Shown in pieces: positions 16,446-24,181 of a DNA stretch of 30,792 nt. A program made the position numbers and the translations under genes. The notes under the pieces were generated by a model. That model did not search any database, was not told the origin of the DNA, and was given only the letters and a program-made list of their open reading frames with translations. Numbering within the stretch: position 1 is the first letter of the stretch; each line of letters starts with the position of its first letter. The stretch is from an uncultured Moraxella sp. (GTDB lineage: Bacteria > Pseudomonadota > Gammaproteobacteria > Pseudomonadales > Moraxellaceae), in assembly GCA_943908425.1 (NCBI GenBank), contig CALTTC010000024.1:1-30792 (forward strand), in the 5' to 3' direction.

Positions 16446-17006
16446 TTAATTTCCTAGTAAGTGTTGAATGGCATTAAGACGTTCGCCAAGACTGCCTGTA
16501 ATCGGCGTAAAACTTGCCCCATAGTAGGTTAATTTATCCACTATCTTTTGACGCATCATCGCTCGCCCAAAGGGCAAACCCCGCTGACCATCGGCAACCC
16601 ACGCAATGCCTTTGTCATCGGTGAGTAGGGTGTGGCTGTAGTGATTGGATTGGGTTTGGGCGATAATCAGCCTATGCAATTCATCAGGAACTTGATTAAA
16701 ATAATACTCGCTATACACTGCCAGCAAAATCAAATTGGTATCACAAAACAAAAACCGCTTGGCGTGGCAGGCGGCGTGGTTTTCGGCGTTGATTTGCCCA
16801 TAGGCAATCGGCATAATATCATCTAGGCACGATGTAAAGCCCACCCCCCGTTGGTCAAAATAAAACCGCAGATACTCACCGACCCAAAGGGTGTCAAAAC
16901 GCTTGGCAAGAGCTTTGGCAAGTGTTGTTTTGCCTGTGCATTCGGCACCGATAAGGGCAATTCTTTGTAAAGGCGGATTGGGCGTTGGTATATTGGGCGT
17001 TGTCAT
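16446..17006 (-). CDS. NadR-type ATPase/nicotinamide riboside kinase-like protein
   Basis: A 186-residue P-loop protein of the AAA_28/NadR C-terminal type. Walker A is GAECTGKT (20-27), followed by the family's VGEYLRFYFDQRG and LFCDTNLILLAVYSEYYF, where the Asp of CDTN corresponds to the catalytic/Mg site, and a C-terminal GSLGERLNAI segment. Relatives phosphorylate nicotinamide riboside in NAD salvage; this activity is inferred. No NMN adenylyltransferase or HTH domain is attached, so it matches the stand-alone kinase domain. The start at 17006 lacks a clear ribosome binding site. It is the first gene of a two-gene unit with the ExoX-like exonuclease. Confidence 0.82.
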   Translation of the reverse strand: MTTPNIPTPNPPLQRIALIGAECTGKTTLAKALAKRFDTLWVGEYLRFYFDQRGVGFTSCLDDIMPIAYGQINAENHAACHAKRFLFCDTNLILLAVYSEYYFNQVPDELHRLIIAQTQSNHYSHTLLTDDKGIAWVADGQRGLPFGRAMMRQKIVDKLTYYGASFTPITGSLGERLNAIQHLLGN

Positions 17007-17387
17007 AGGGGGTTAAGCTAAATAAAATTTATTGGATAAAAGCGGTTGATTAACGCTAATTTAAACTAAATGTTAAAATTTAACAAGTAAAATTTGGAGC
17101 TAATGCCATTTTTTAATATTTATTTTTGTTAAGTGGTATTTGATAATATCTTGGTATTAATAATGTATTTCACTTAAATTTTTAATAAAATAATATAAAT
17201 TCAATATTTAATTTTTGGTGTAAATTTTTGAGCATAAGTTTTTGAGTATAAATTATTTAATAGACTTTTAGATTAAGCCAAATCAATTTTACCATATTAT
17301 TGAGCTAAAGCAATTTTTTCAAATGAAACTTGTGTTGATTTTTATAAAAATATTACTTTTTAATAAAGTTTATCAATCAACTTGATG
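17007..17387. other. AT-rich intergenic gap between MFS remnant and NadR-like gene
   Basis: No gene is supported. The gap is very A/T-rich and contains two or three degenerate units around 17224-17265 (TTTTTGAGCATAAG, TTTTTGAGTATAAA) like the arrays elsewhere in the window. No clear terminator. Confidence 0.5.
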
Positions 17388-18829
17388 TTATTTATTTAAT
17401 AAAATTGGCTGAGCGTATTGTTTTAATTGATAAACGATTACAACATTAATAAAACAGACAACGCCACAACAAAAACACACGACTGCATATTCTGTTGGGT
17501 GATTTGGAATGAGTAGCAGGCTGGTTATTAAAGAGCCTAAAGCATCACCAATTAAAAATAACGTTTGTGAAAAGCCAAGCAATATCACCAATTTGTCTTT
17601 ATCAATCAGTTGATATTCGCTAATCTCACTAAAAGTAGAGCCAATACTAATGCTGATATTTCTAAAAAGCATAAGACCAATGATTAGCCAAACAGGTAGT
17701 TGTGCAATCAAGGCATAACCAAGCACGAAATAAATAATGACGGCAACCAATTCATTGGCTAAAAGTCCTTGGATAAAAATAGCTTGTAAGGGTTTATTAT
17801 AACGAATGATAAGCATATAAATCAGCATTGATGTGGCGGTCATTGCAAAATAAACCAATACCGATTGGCTCTCGGATATGCCATAATCAACCAAAAGTAG
17901 CATAACATAAGGCTTTAATAGTCCTGTATAAATACCAATCAATAAGGTATAGCCAAGCAATAAATAAGCAATGGGTGTATTTAAAGACAGCCATCGCTGT
18001 TTTAGGCTTAAGGGTGCTAAATAAGCGTTTGTTGCGGGATTAAATTGTGTGGCGGATTGTTTGTTATCTGCTTTTGTATTATTTGTTTGTTATTGATTGT
18101 TTTGTTATTGACTGCTTTTGTATTATCTGTTTTGATAAATCGCTTAGTATTAAACGCTTGGATAGATGCTTTGATGTTAAATCGTTTAAGCTTAACTATC
18201 CATAGCATTGATGATTTGAATGTCTGTTTAATGGTTAAAATAAGTGATGTCAATGTCAAGCTTGCCGATAAAGCGGGCAATACAACAACCGACCCCATCG
18301 CCAAAAATCCTGCAAATAACAGTATTGCTTGATAAATATCGCCAAATACGGCAAGCAGTAGCGATACCAAGCCTGTGCCGATTAAGGCGGCACTTTGGGT
18401 AATGAGCCGTCTTGTGGCGGTAAGTTTGGTGGTGCTTGTTTGACTTTTTGGGCTGTTGGCGTTATCGGACAATCTTGCCGTCCAATTTTGTATGGCTAAA
18501 AGTGCCATACACGCCCCAATTCCTGCCAAAATTGCTACCATCACGGCGATAACAGGGTGGGTAATCAGCCGTAACATCAAGGCGATGGCGTATAGTAGCG
18601 TGCCGATAATCAAGGCTTTGGCATAGCCTAATTTGTCCACCCACTGCCCATAGATAAAGGAAAATCCCCCTGTGATTGCCATTGCTGAATACGCCATACC
18701 ATAGGCAGAGATAGCGTTTTGGGCTTTAAAATATAAAGGCATTGCTGTGATAGACAACGCCATCGCCAACTGAAACATAAAAACAAACCTATAAAATGTT
18801 TGGGTGTTGGCGTATTGCTTGCTTGGCAT
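17388..18829 (-). pseudogene. MFS transporter gene split by a frameshift
   Basis: Two consecutive minus-strand reading frames encode the halves of one Major Facilitator transporter. The first (18829-18017, 270 residues) has an N-terminal six-helix half including the motif-A-like loop GQWVDKLGYAKAL and ends in an off-frame tail. The second starts in frame inside the overlap (PIAYLLLGYTLLIGIYTGLL) and runs to 17388, giving the C-terminal helices. The shift lies in the Asn/Lys-rich loop between the halves, where a 15-bp sequence is repeated 44 bases apart. Taking out one 44-base unit joins the frames into one ORF of about 465 residues (FIKTDNTKA then DNKQSATQFNPATNAYLAP). Substrate unknown; product truncated unless the shift is reversed or bypassed. 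An independently translated C-terminal half would need TTG 17960. Confidence 0.8.
18068..18126. repeat. 15-bp direct repeats 44 bp apart at the MFS frameshift
   Basis: CTGCTTTTGTATTAT occurs at 18068-18082 and again at 18112-18126, with similarity continuing a few bases further. The interval of 44 is not a multiple of three, which accounts for the frame change between the two halves of the transporter gene. Between them TTGTTATTGATTGTT and a related 14-15 bp unit are also repeated. Confidence 0.9.
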
Positions 18830-18886
18830 TGGGGTGTTGTCCTTAACCGATATTTTTAAATAGACATATTTGGCGATTTTTAACTG

Positions 18887-18972
18887 GGTGCTAAAATATT
18901 GGTGCTAAAACATTGGCGTTGAAATACATTGGCATTGAAATAGCGGTATCAAAATACTGGTACTCAAGTTGA
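18887..18972. repeat. Six degenerate 14-16 bp tandem units upstream of the MFS gene
   Basis: Units GGTGCTAAAATATT, GGTGCTAAAACATT, GGCGTTGAAATACATT, GGCATTGAAATAGC, GGTATCAAAATACT and GGTACTCAAGTTGA follow in tandem. The two on the left are nearly identical, and divergence increases to the right. They occupy much of the 298-base gap between the MFS gene and the ZorC-like gene; the rest of the gap (18973-19127) shows nothing recognisable. Confidence 0.88.
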
Positions 18973-19127
18973 GTGCGTTAAAATTAAACCAAGGCAAACG
19001 CTTGGCGTATTGGGTTTAGCCTAACAGTTTGGTTTTAAAATAGCAATCAAAATTTTGTTGGGTTTTTGGATGAGTGATCGATTATAGTTATTCAATGAAT
19101 GAGTTTTTAATACTAGCTATGTAATTT

Positions 19128-20690
19128 TTAATAATTTAACGATTGATTACCATGACGAAGAATTCGATCATTGTAGCTTAAAACATATGGAGTAATATCA
19201 CCATATTCTTTATTACGTTCTTTTGCTTGCCTAATCCATTTATTTAGATTCTGAAAACGTTCTTTACTTTTTTCATAGCTTAGTTTGCTAAAGTGGAATG
19301 AATTATTTGAAATAATGTTAAAATGCTCTTTTAAAGTAAGTGCCATATCAGGTTGCCATAAATAAAAATGGTCATGAATTAAGCAAGGTATAATATCTTT
19401 TAATATTTGACTGTCAAAAGAGCTGGCAGATAAAGAGCTGTCTAATATTTTGATATCATCTGTCATGATTAAATCAACTTCATTGGCTTTATATACCAAA
19501 GGCTGAATAAAATAATAGTCATCAAAACGCAATAAAATAACAGGTTCATCATATTTGTCAGAATAAGTCATTGGTTTAATATTTTGGCTGTTAACGTTTT
19601 TGTAATCAGCAAGTTTGGTGGTTGGTACTAGTAGCCAATAATCCAAAATGTAAGACTGAAAACCCTGCCAAAACTCATAACGGCTAAGTGAGATACTTTT
19701 TTTATTGCTTTGCGTTTCTTGATTGATTTCAGCGATATATTCAACAATTTTTTGCAATTCATAATAATTACCAGCCCCGAGCCACACACGCAGAATTTGA
19801 CGATATTTATTGTCAAAACCGATAACAAAATTAGGCGTGCCATTTAATTTTTTTAACCAGCGGTGAATGTCGTTAAATTTATGGGTTTGTTGCTCTAATT
19901 CATTTAAGTCTTTAGAAAAATAAGAATGGTTAAAAATCATTAAAGCTTTTTTTATGGCTTTTTGTATCATATTATCTGTTGTATTGCCAAGTAAGAATTT
20001 TTGAATGGCTGTGCTGTAGTTTTTAAGCTCGTTTTCAGGGGTCTTAAAGTATAAACCCAGCCAACTGTCTTGAGCGGTCTTTTTTAACTCTGTGGCAATG
20101 GGCAAGCGATAATCATTGATAAAATCACTCACAGTCCGCTTTGTATAAAATGCCAGCTGTGCAACGATTGATGGCTTATTTTCAATAATGGCATATACCA
20201 GTTGTTTTAATGTTTTGTCGTACCATTGTAAGGTTATTTTATTATTGATTAAGGTTTTGATTAAGGATTTAATGGCGGGTGTGGCATAAGGATTGTTACT
20301 ATTGATAGCATAACTTTTGATAGCATAACTTTGTAAAATTAACGACAACAGAGCATATAGGCTTTTATTATTTTTTATGTCTGTATTCAAGATGGATTCC
20401 CACCAATGGGTGGATACTTTGCTTGCGGTGATGGTGTCTTGCCATTCGTTATTGTCAACACTGATAAGTGCCAAGGTGTCTATGATGGTTAATTGAATTG
20501 GACTGTGTTTTAATAAATCAAATTTTTCTTGAGCAATGATTTTTAAATCAAAGTCCACCCCAAACCCTTCTAAAATACTCAAATCCAAGCTCTGCCAAGG
20601 CTCAACATCAAATAAAGACTGATAGCGAAATGAACGCAAATGATTGGCATTAATGCCAGAAAAATCGCATAAAAACATATTGGTTGTCAT
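19128..20690 (-). CDS. ZorC-like candidate (divergent EH-signature protein)
   Basis: A 520-residue soluble protein, last gene of the Zorya-like operon; its ATG overlaps the zorB stop as ATGA. Most of the N-terminal 300 residues are helical and unrecognised. The C-terminal third has SRYEFWQGF (336-344), the strand pair ILLRFDDYYFIQPLVYK (385-401) and HDHFYLWQP (439-447), an order resembling the EH-signature domain of ZorC, where an FW motif, a Glu after a strand and a His before Trp-Gln occur. Here Gln396 is at the Glu-like position, 43 residues before His439; E. coli ZorC mutants E400/H443, as I recall, have the same spacing. A 15-bp duplication (20304-20333) encodes repeated SYAIK. In Zorya type I, ZorC binds DNA with ZorD. 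The assignment rests on context plus weak motif match and may be wrong. Confidence 0.5.
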   Translation of the reverse strand: MTTNMFLCDFSGINANHLRSFRYQSLFDVEPWQSLDLSILEGFGVDFDLKIIAQEKFDLLKHSPIQLTIIDTLALISVDNNEWQDTITASKVSTHWWESILNTDIKNNKSLYALLSLILQSYAIKSYAINSNNPYATPAIKSLIKTLINNKITLQWYDKTLKQLVYAIIENKPSIVAQLAFYTKRTVSDFINDYRLPIATELKKTAQDSWLGLYFKTPENELKNYSTAIQKFLLGNTTDNMIQKAIKKALMIFNHSYFSKDLNELEQQTHKFNDIHRWLKKLNGTPNFVIGFDNKYRQILRVWLGAGNYYELQKIVEYIAEINQETQSNKKSISLSRYEFWQGFQSYILDYWLLVPTTKLADYKNVNSQNIKPMTYSDKYDEPVILLRFDDYYFIQPLVYKANEVDLIMTDDIKILDSSLSASSFDSQILKDIIPCLIHDHFYLWQPDMALTLKEHFNIISNNSFHFSKLSYEKSKERFQNLNKWIRQAKERNKEYGDITPYVLSYNDRILRHGNQSLNY

Positions 20691-21373
20691 TGGCTACTCA
20701 TCTGGTCAATGTAATCTATGGTTTGCGTGGTATCTTTTGATGTGCTTTGCTCTTCTGTGCCGTCTCTAAACTCAAAACGAATCACCACCTTTCTATCGGC
20801 TGGGTTTTCGCTGTCATCAGGCCCTGTGGCGTCATTTTCCCCCCGTCCAACGGCCGTGAGTTTATTTAGCAATCTGTCTTTATACTGAAATTCATCCATT
20901 GAATCAATATAAGTCAAAATGGCATTGGCACGCTGAGAGCTTAGCGTCATATTAGAAGCATAACTACCCACTTTATCGGTATGACCTTCAATTAAAATGC
21001 GGTCAATGCTATTGATTTGCTCAGGTTTGAGTGTAAAAATCGCTTCGGCATAAATGGGGATAATGGTATCCAAATCGCTTTTACCTTGTGCCTTTAAATC
21101 AGCAGAATTAAAATCAAAATTGGTATCGGTTGAGACCATTAGACGCCCTGTTTTTGGGTCAATATTGGCATCAATGCCTTCTTGTTTGAGTTTGTTAATA
21201 ATACTTTCTGATACGGTTAAAATAATGGCATCTCTTTTGCTTTCTTTGATGAGCAAAATGGCGATACTGAGTGCCAAAAATATTGCCATAAGCCCTGTCA
21301 TCATATCCGATAGGGCAATCCAAGTGGTGGCATCTTCTTCATATTCTTCTAAATATTCGTCATCATACAGCAT
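20687..21373 (-). CDS. zorB: ZorB-like stator subunit (MotB/OmpA family)
   Basis: A 228-residue membrane protein. After an acidic N-terminus it has one helix (about 24-45) preceded by WIALSDMMTGLMA, where Asp23 sits at the proton-carrying position of MotB/ZorB (Asp26 in E. coli ZorB, as I recall). A C-terminal OmpA-like peptidoglycan-binding domain follows (about 75-203): FDFNSADLK, IEGHTDKVGSYASNMTLSSQ RANAI, and NPADRKVVIRFEFR. Length and layout match ZorB rather than flagellar MotB, and no flagellar genes are nearby. GAGGAG lies well before the ATG. It begins three bases after the zorA stop and overlaps the next gene by four bases. Together with ZorA it should form a proton-driven motor anchored to the cell wall. 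Confidence 0.78.
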   Translation of the reverse strand: MLYDDEYLEEYEEDATTWIALSDMMTGLMAIFLALSIAILLIKESKRDAIILTVSESIINKLKQEGIDANIDPKTGRLMVSTDTNFDFNSADLKAQGKSDLDTIIPIYAEAIFTLKPEQINSIDRILIEGHTDKVGSYASNMTLSSQRANAILTYIDSMDEFQYKDRLLNKLTAVGRGENDATGPDDSENPADRKVVIRFEFRDGTEEQSTSKDTTQTIDYIDQMSSQ

Positions 21374-21376
21374 TGG

Positions 21377-23599
21377 TTACTCCTCGTCTTTATTTAATCG
21401 GCTGGTGCTTAATAAAGCAGCTGCTGCGGTAACCATTTCATTCATTGCTTTTTGTAGCATCTCATTGGTGCTGTTAAATCGTTCGATATAAGTCTTATTT
21501 AACAACTCAAATGCTTCTCTAAATTTATCAGGCATTGTGTTGCCAAGCTCTTTTAACGCATCATTGATTTTATCGGTATGCTCTTGCATTGCTTGCAATT
21601 CTTTAATCATTTTTTGTTGCCCTGTATTTAAGTTACTGGCAACGGTGGTGGCACTGTTTAATAGCGGTGTATAAACATTATTGGCGTGATTGATTGTCTG
21701 TATCATTTTGCCGTTTAATGTTTGTTGAGCCTCTTTCATAGCTGTAAATTGCTCATTGAGCTGATTGGCGGTTGCTTGCAGCTGTCTATTTTGCACCCCC
21801 AAGGTTTGTTCTAACTGATCATTTTGCTCTTTAAAAAATTTGGTCAAACTAAAATCATATTCCTCTCTAAATGCTTTTAGCTCTTCTTTTAATTTGTCTG
21901 ATGAGTCTTGTAGTGTTTGGTCAATTTCGCCCAGTGTTTTTTCAAGGTTGTTGGCACTTTTATCCATTAATTCTTGAGCTCGCTCGCCTGTTTGTTCAAG
22001 CTCGGTATTCATTCGCCCAATATGGCTATCCATATCCTCGTTAAATTGTTTTAATATATCGGATATTCTTGCCAATACATTTTTGGTAATCTCACCAACA
22101 ATCTCTCCAAGTGCTTCTTGGGTTTTTTCAAGCGTTGTATTCATTTTGTCGGTGGCGTTATCAAGCACATCATTCATTTTGCCAGTGGCTGTTTCAAGTA
22201 CGCTATTCATATCATCAGTGGCATTTTTCATCCCTTCTTTAATGGCAGGCTCAATGGTGCTTAAATTTTCTTTTAAGTCTTTATTAAATTGCTCTAAGGT
22301 TTGTTTTTGTTCGCTTTGCATTGTTTGTATATCATCAACAATGCCTTGCATACTACCAACAACGCCATTCATTTTGTCGGTGGCGTTATCAAGCACATCA
22401 TTCATTTTGCCAGTGGCTGTTTCAAGCACGCCATTCATATCATCAGTGGCTTTTTCCATACCTTTTACAATGGCAGGTTCAATGGTGCTTAAGTTGTCTT
22501 GCAAATCTTGATTAAACTTATTCAAAATTTGTTTTTGTTCGCTTTGCATTGTTTGTATATTGCTAACAATACCTTGCATGCTATTAATGGTTTGTTGAGT
22601 ACTATTAACGACGCTATTTATCGTATCGGTTGTGGTATTAATGGCGGTAATCATTTTTTCGTTGGTTTGTTGAGCGTCGTTTAATGCTTTGGTAACCTCA
22701 TTAATATTGCTGGTATTTTGAGTAATTTCTTCTTTAATGGGAATAAGCACCTCTGTTTTTAGCTCTTGCAATAAGCCTTCAATCACGGTTTTATTATTTT
22801 CTTCTAAGGCTTTGGCGATGTTAGTTAGGGGGGTGTCCAGTGCCTCTTTGATTTTATCGCCCATTAGGCTGGCAAGCTGTTCGGTGTCAAACCCTGTTTG
22901 CATATTATTAATGGCAGTAGTCATTGCTGACATTTGCTTTGCCAAGACCGAAAATAAATTTTGTTGGGTTTGGCTGGTTTTATCAATATTTTGTAAGGCT
23001 TGTATTTGCTGATTAATTTTGCCGTCTCTATGGCGGTAGCTTTGATTTAAAAAACCGTTTTGTTGTTCTAATAATTTATTAATGCTGCCAAGTGTGATTA
23101 AATTGTTATTACTTTTTTGTAATTGCTCTAAAGTGGCACTATTAACCTTTTTACTGTAATCACGATGTGTTTGTAGGTCATCAAGATTTTGCTCTCGGTT
23201 TTCTTTGGCTCTTTTTTGATTGGCTGCCATTAATAAAGCGTTGGTCAACATAAAAATAATTGCCGAGCCGATACCGATGATTGAAAAAGAAAAGACGGGT
23301 TTTAGGCTATTGATAAACGGCTCAATACTGCTGATATTATCAGCATTGCTAATGCTTAAATCACCAAGCGACTCTGTCAGCCCATAAAACGTCCCAAGTA
23401 GCCCCAAAGCGGTCATCACACTGGGAGCAAATCTAAATACACTGCTTGATGCGTGGTTATTGTAACCAGATAAAGATTTAACCAATGTCCATAAAAATAC
23501 TAGGGCAAAAAATCCCCCTGCAACAAGCATTAAGTTATAAATAAATGGGTTGTGGTGCTGTGCTAAATCTAGCACTAAAAAAATATTTGAAAAATCCAT
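21377..23599 (-). CDS. zorA: ZorA-like proton channel with long coiled tail (MotA/ExbB family)
   Basis: A 740-residue protein. Three membrane segments lie about 20-42, 57-78 and 101-125, with APSVMTALGLLGTFYGL (58-74) matching the MotA/ExbB channel motif and SFSIIGIGSAIIFML the last helix. The remaining 600 residues are predicted helical coiled coil rich in Gln, Asn, Asp and Met. Size and the short channel/long tail layout fit ZorA (about 730 in E. coli, as I recall), whose tail projects into the cytoplasm and is thought to signal to effectors. The tail contains a recent 76-residue duplication (22139-22594) made of 11-residue units such as ATDDMNSVLET. AAGGA sits eight bases before ATG 23599. 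A generic ExbB-like protein with a coiled tail is the alternative, but the adjacent ZorB-like gene supports Zorya. Confidence 0.8.
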   Translation of the reverse strand: MDFSNIFLVLDLAQHHNPFIYNLMLVAGGFFALVFLWTLVKSLSGYNNHASSSVFRFAPSVMTALGLLGTFYGLTESLGDLSISNADNISSIEPFINSLKPVFSFSIIGIGSAIIFMLTNALLMAANQKRAKENREQNLDDLQTHRDYSKKVNSATLEQLQKSNNNLITLGSINKLLEQQNGFLNQSYRHRDGKINQQIQALQNIDKTSQTQQNLFSVLAKQMSAMTTAINNMQTGFDTEQLASLMGDKIKEALDTPLTNIAKALEENNKTVIEGLLQELKTEVLIPIKEEITQNTSNINEVTKALNDAQQTNEKMITAINTTTDTINSVVNSTQQTINSMQGIVSNIQTMQSEQKQILNKFNQDLQDNLSTIEPAIVKGMEKATDDMNGVLETATGKMNDVLDNATDKMNGVVGSMQGIVDDIQTMQSEQKQTLEQFNKDLKENLSTIEPAIKEGMKNATDDMNSVLETATGKMNDVLDNATDKMNTTLEKTQEALGEIVGEITKNVLARISDILKQFNEDMDSHIGRMNTELEQTGERAQELMDKSANNLEKTLGEIDQTLQDSSDKLKEELKAFREEYDFSLTKFFKEQNDQLEQTLGVQNRQLQATANQLNEQFTAMKEAQQTLNGKMIQTINHANNVYTPLLNSATTVASNLNTGQQKMIKELQAMQEHTDKINDALKELGNTMPDKFREAFELLNKTYIERFNSTNEMLQKAMNEMVTAAAALLSTSRLNKDEE
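22139..22594 (-). repeat. Two 228-bp tandem copies in the ZorA tail
   Basis: Positions 22139-22366 and 22367-22594 are near-identical in large parts (offset exactly 228 bases, 76 codons). Each copy carries three hendecad units (pattern AT-x-x-MN-x-VL) of 33 bp, followed by a QTMQSEQKQ and STIEPAI segment. Preserving the frame, this lengthens the coiled tail by 76 residues per copy. Confidence 0.95.
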
Positions 23600-23607
23600 A
23601 CCAGTCC

Positions 23608-23985
23608 TTAATAAATCTGAAAAAATGCCAATTGCTTGGTGGTTAAATAATCCATCAAGGCGTGCTTAGGAATATGACAGCCCAAATTATGCTCACCTTG
23701 TGGATATAAAGAATAAAAAATACCCTCACCGTGAATGCCTTTTTCGTGAGGGTCTAGCTCTAGGATAATCTCTGTGTTGTTGTTAGCTACCGCCAAACGC
23801 AACGCAGTTAATTGGCAATTTTGCTTTTGATTGAGTAATGAGTAGTTATATTGTTGGTAATAGGCTTTTGTGGATTCGTCAAGCGTTGTTTCATTTTCAC
23901 GCAAATAATCGTCATTGCTATGCCATAAGCGGTTAAAATACTGGGCTTGAATAAGCCAGCGTTTGGGGTCATCTAATTGGGACAT
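23608..23985 (-). CDS. Unrecognised 125-residue first gene of the Zorya-like operon
   Basis: Starts at ATG 23985 and ends eight bases before the zorA start, so it is very likely co-transcribed. The product is soluble and mixed in composition: an N-terminal helical part (PKRWLIQAQYFNRLWHS), a central Gln/Asn/Tyr-rich part, then strands such as TEIILELDPHEKGIHGEG and a C-terminal helix (PKHALMDYLTTKQLAFFQ). I recognise no family, signal or membrane helix. The frame stays open upstream across the pentamer repeat to 24537, antisense to prfA, but that upstream portion is not protein-like. No clear ribosome binding site precedes the ATG, and a TTG 15 bases upstream is also possible. Candidate accessory or regulatory component of the defence operon. 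Confidence 0.72.
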   Translation of the reverse strand: MSQLDDPKRWLIQAQYFNRLWHSNDDYLRENETTLDESTKAYYQQYNYSLLNQKQNCQLTALRLAVANNNTEIILELDPHEKGIHGEGIFYSLYPQGEHNLGCHIPKHALMDYLTTKQLAFFQIY

Positions 23986-24013
23986 ATAAAAATGTTGCAA
24001 AAAATTTTTGACT

Positions 24014-24044
24014 ATCTTACCATAGATAATGTAATGTAATGTAA
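24014..24044 (-). promoter_or_regulatory. Possible promoter of the Zorya-like operon, overlapping the pentamer repeat
   Basis: On the minus strand TAAGAT (24019-24014) lies 28 bases before the start codon of the first operon gene and is a fair -10 box. The pentamer array upstream supplies repeated TTACAT -35-like hexamers at spacers of 14 and 19 bases (24039-24034 and 24044-24039). The best spacing is therefore slightly off the ideal. Speculative. Confidence 0.3.
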
Positions 24045-24060
24045 TGTAATGTAATGTAAC
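24031..24060. repeat. Pentanucleotide tandem repeat (GTAAT)n between zor operon and prfA
   Basis: Five perfect GTAAT units followed by GTAAC, preceded by the related ATAAT. The array lies in the 196-base divergent intergenic region, 46 bases from the first zor-operon start and about 120 bases from prfA. Copy number at such arrays commonly varies by slippage. Confidence 0.95.
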
Positions 24061-24181
24061 TAAACTATTTTTATTGTTATTTTTAAGTATCAATATAAGT
24101 GCCAGTAGCGGTTGGCAAAAACCAATGGCAAATTTTGCTAAATTATGGCAAAATAGCCGTTTATTTTTGACTTTGATGATT

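Noticed and set aside
18887..18972. Intergenic repeat arrays considered as CRISPR
   Set aside because: Units are only 14-16 bp, directly adjacent without unique spacers, and no cas genes are present.
22083..22511. Plus-strand open frames of over 140 codons opposite zorA
   Set aside because: They arise from reading the repetitive coiled-coil region in the opposite direction; composition is Ser/Val-rich with no start context, and zorA on the minus strand fits a known family.
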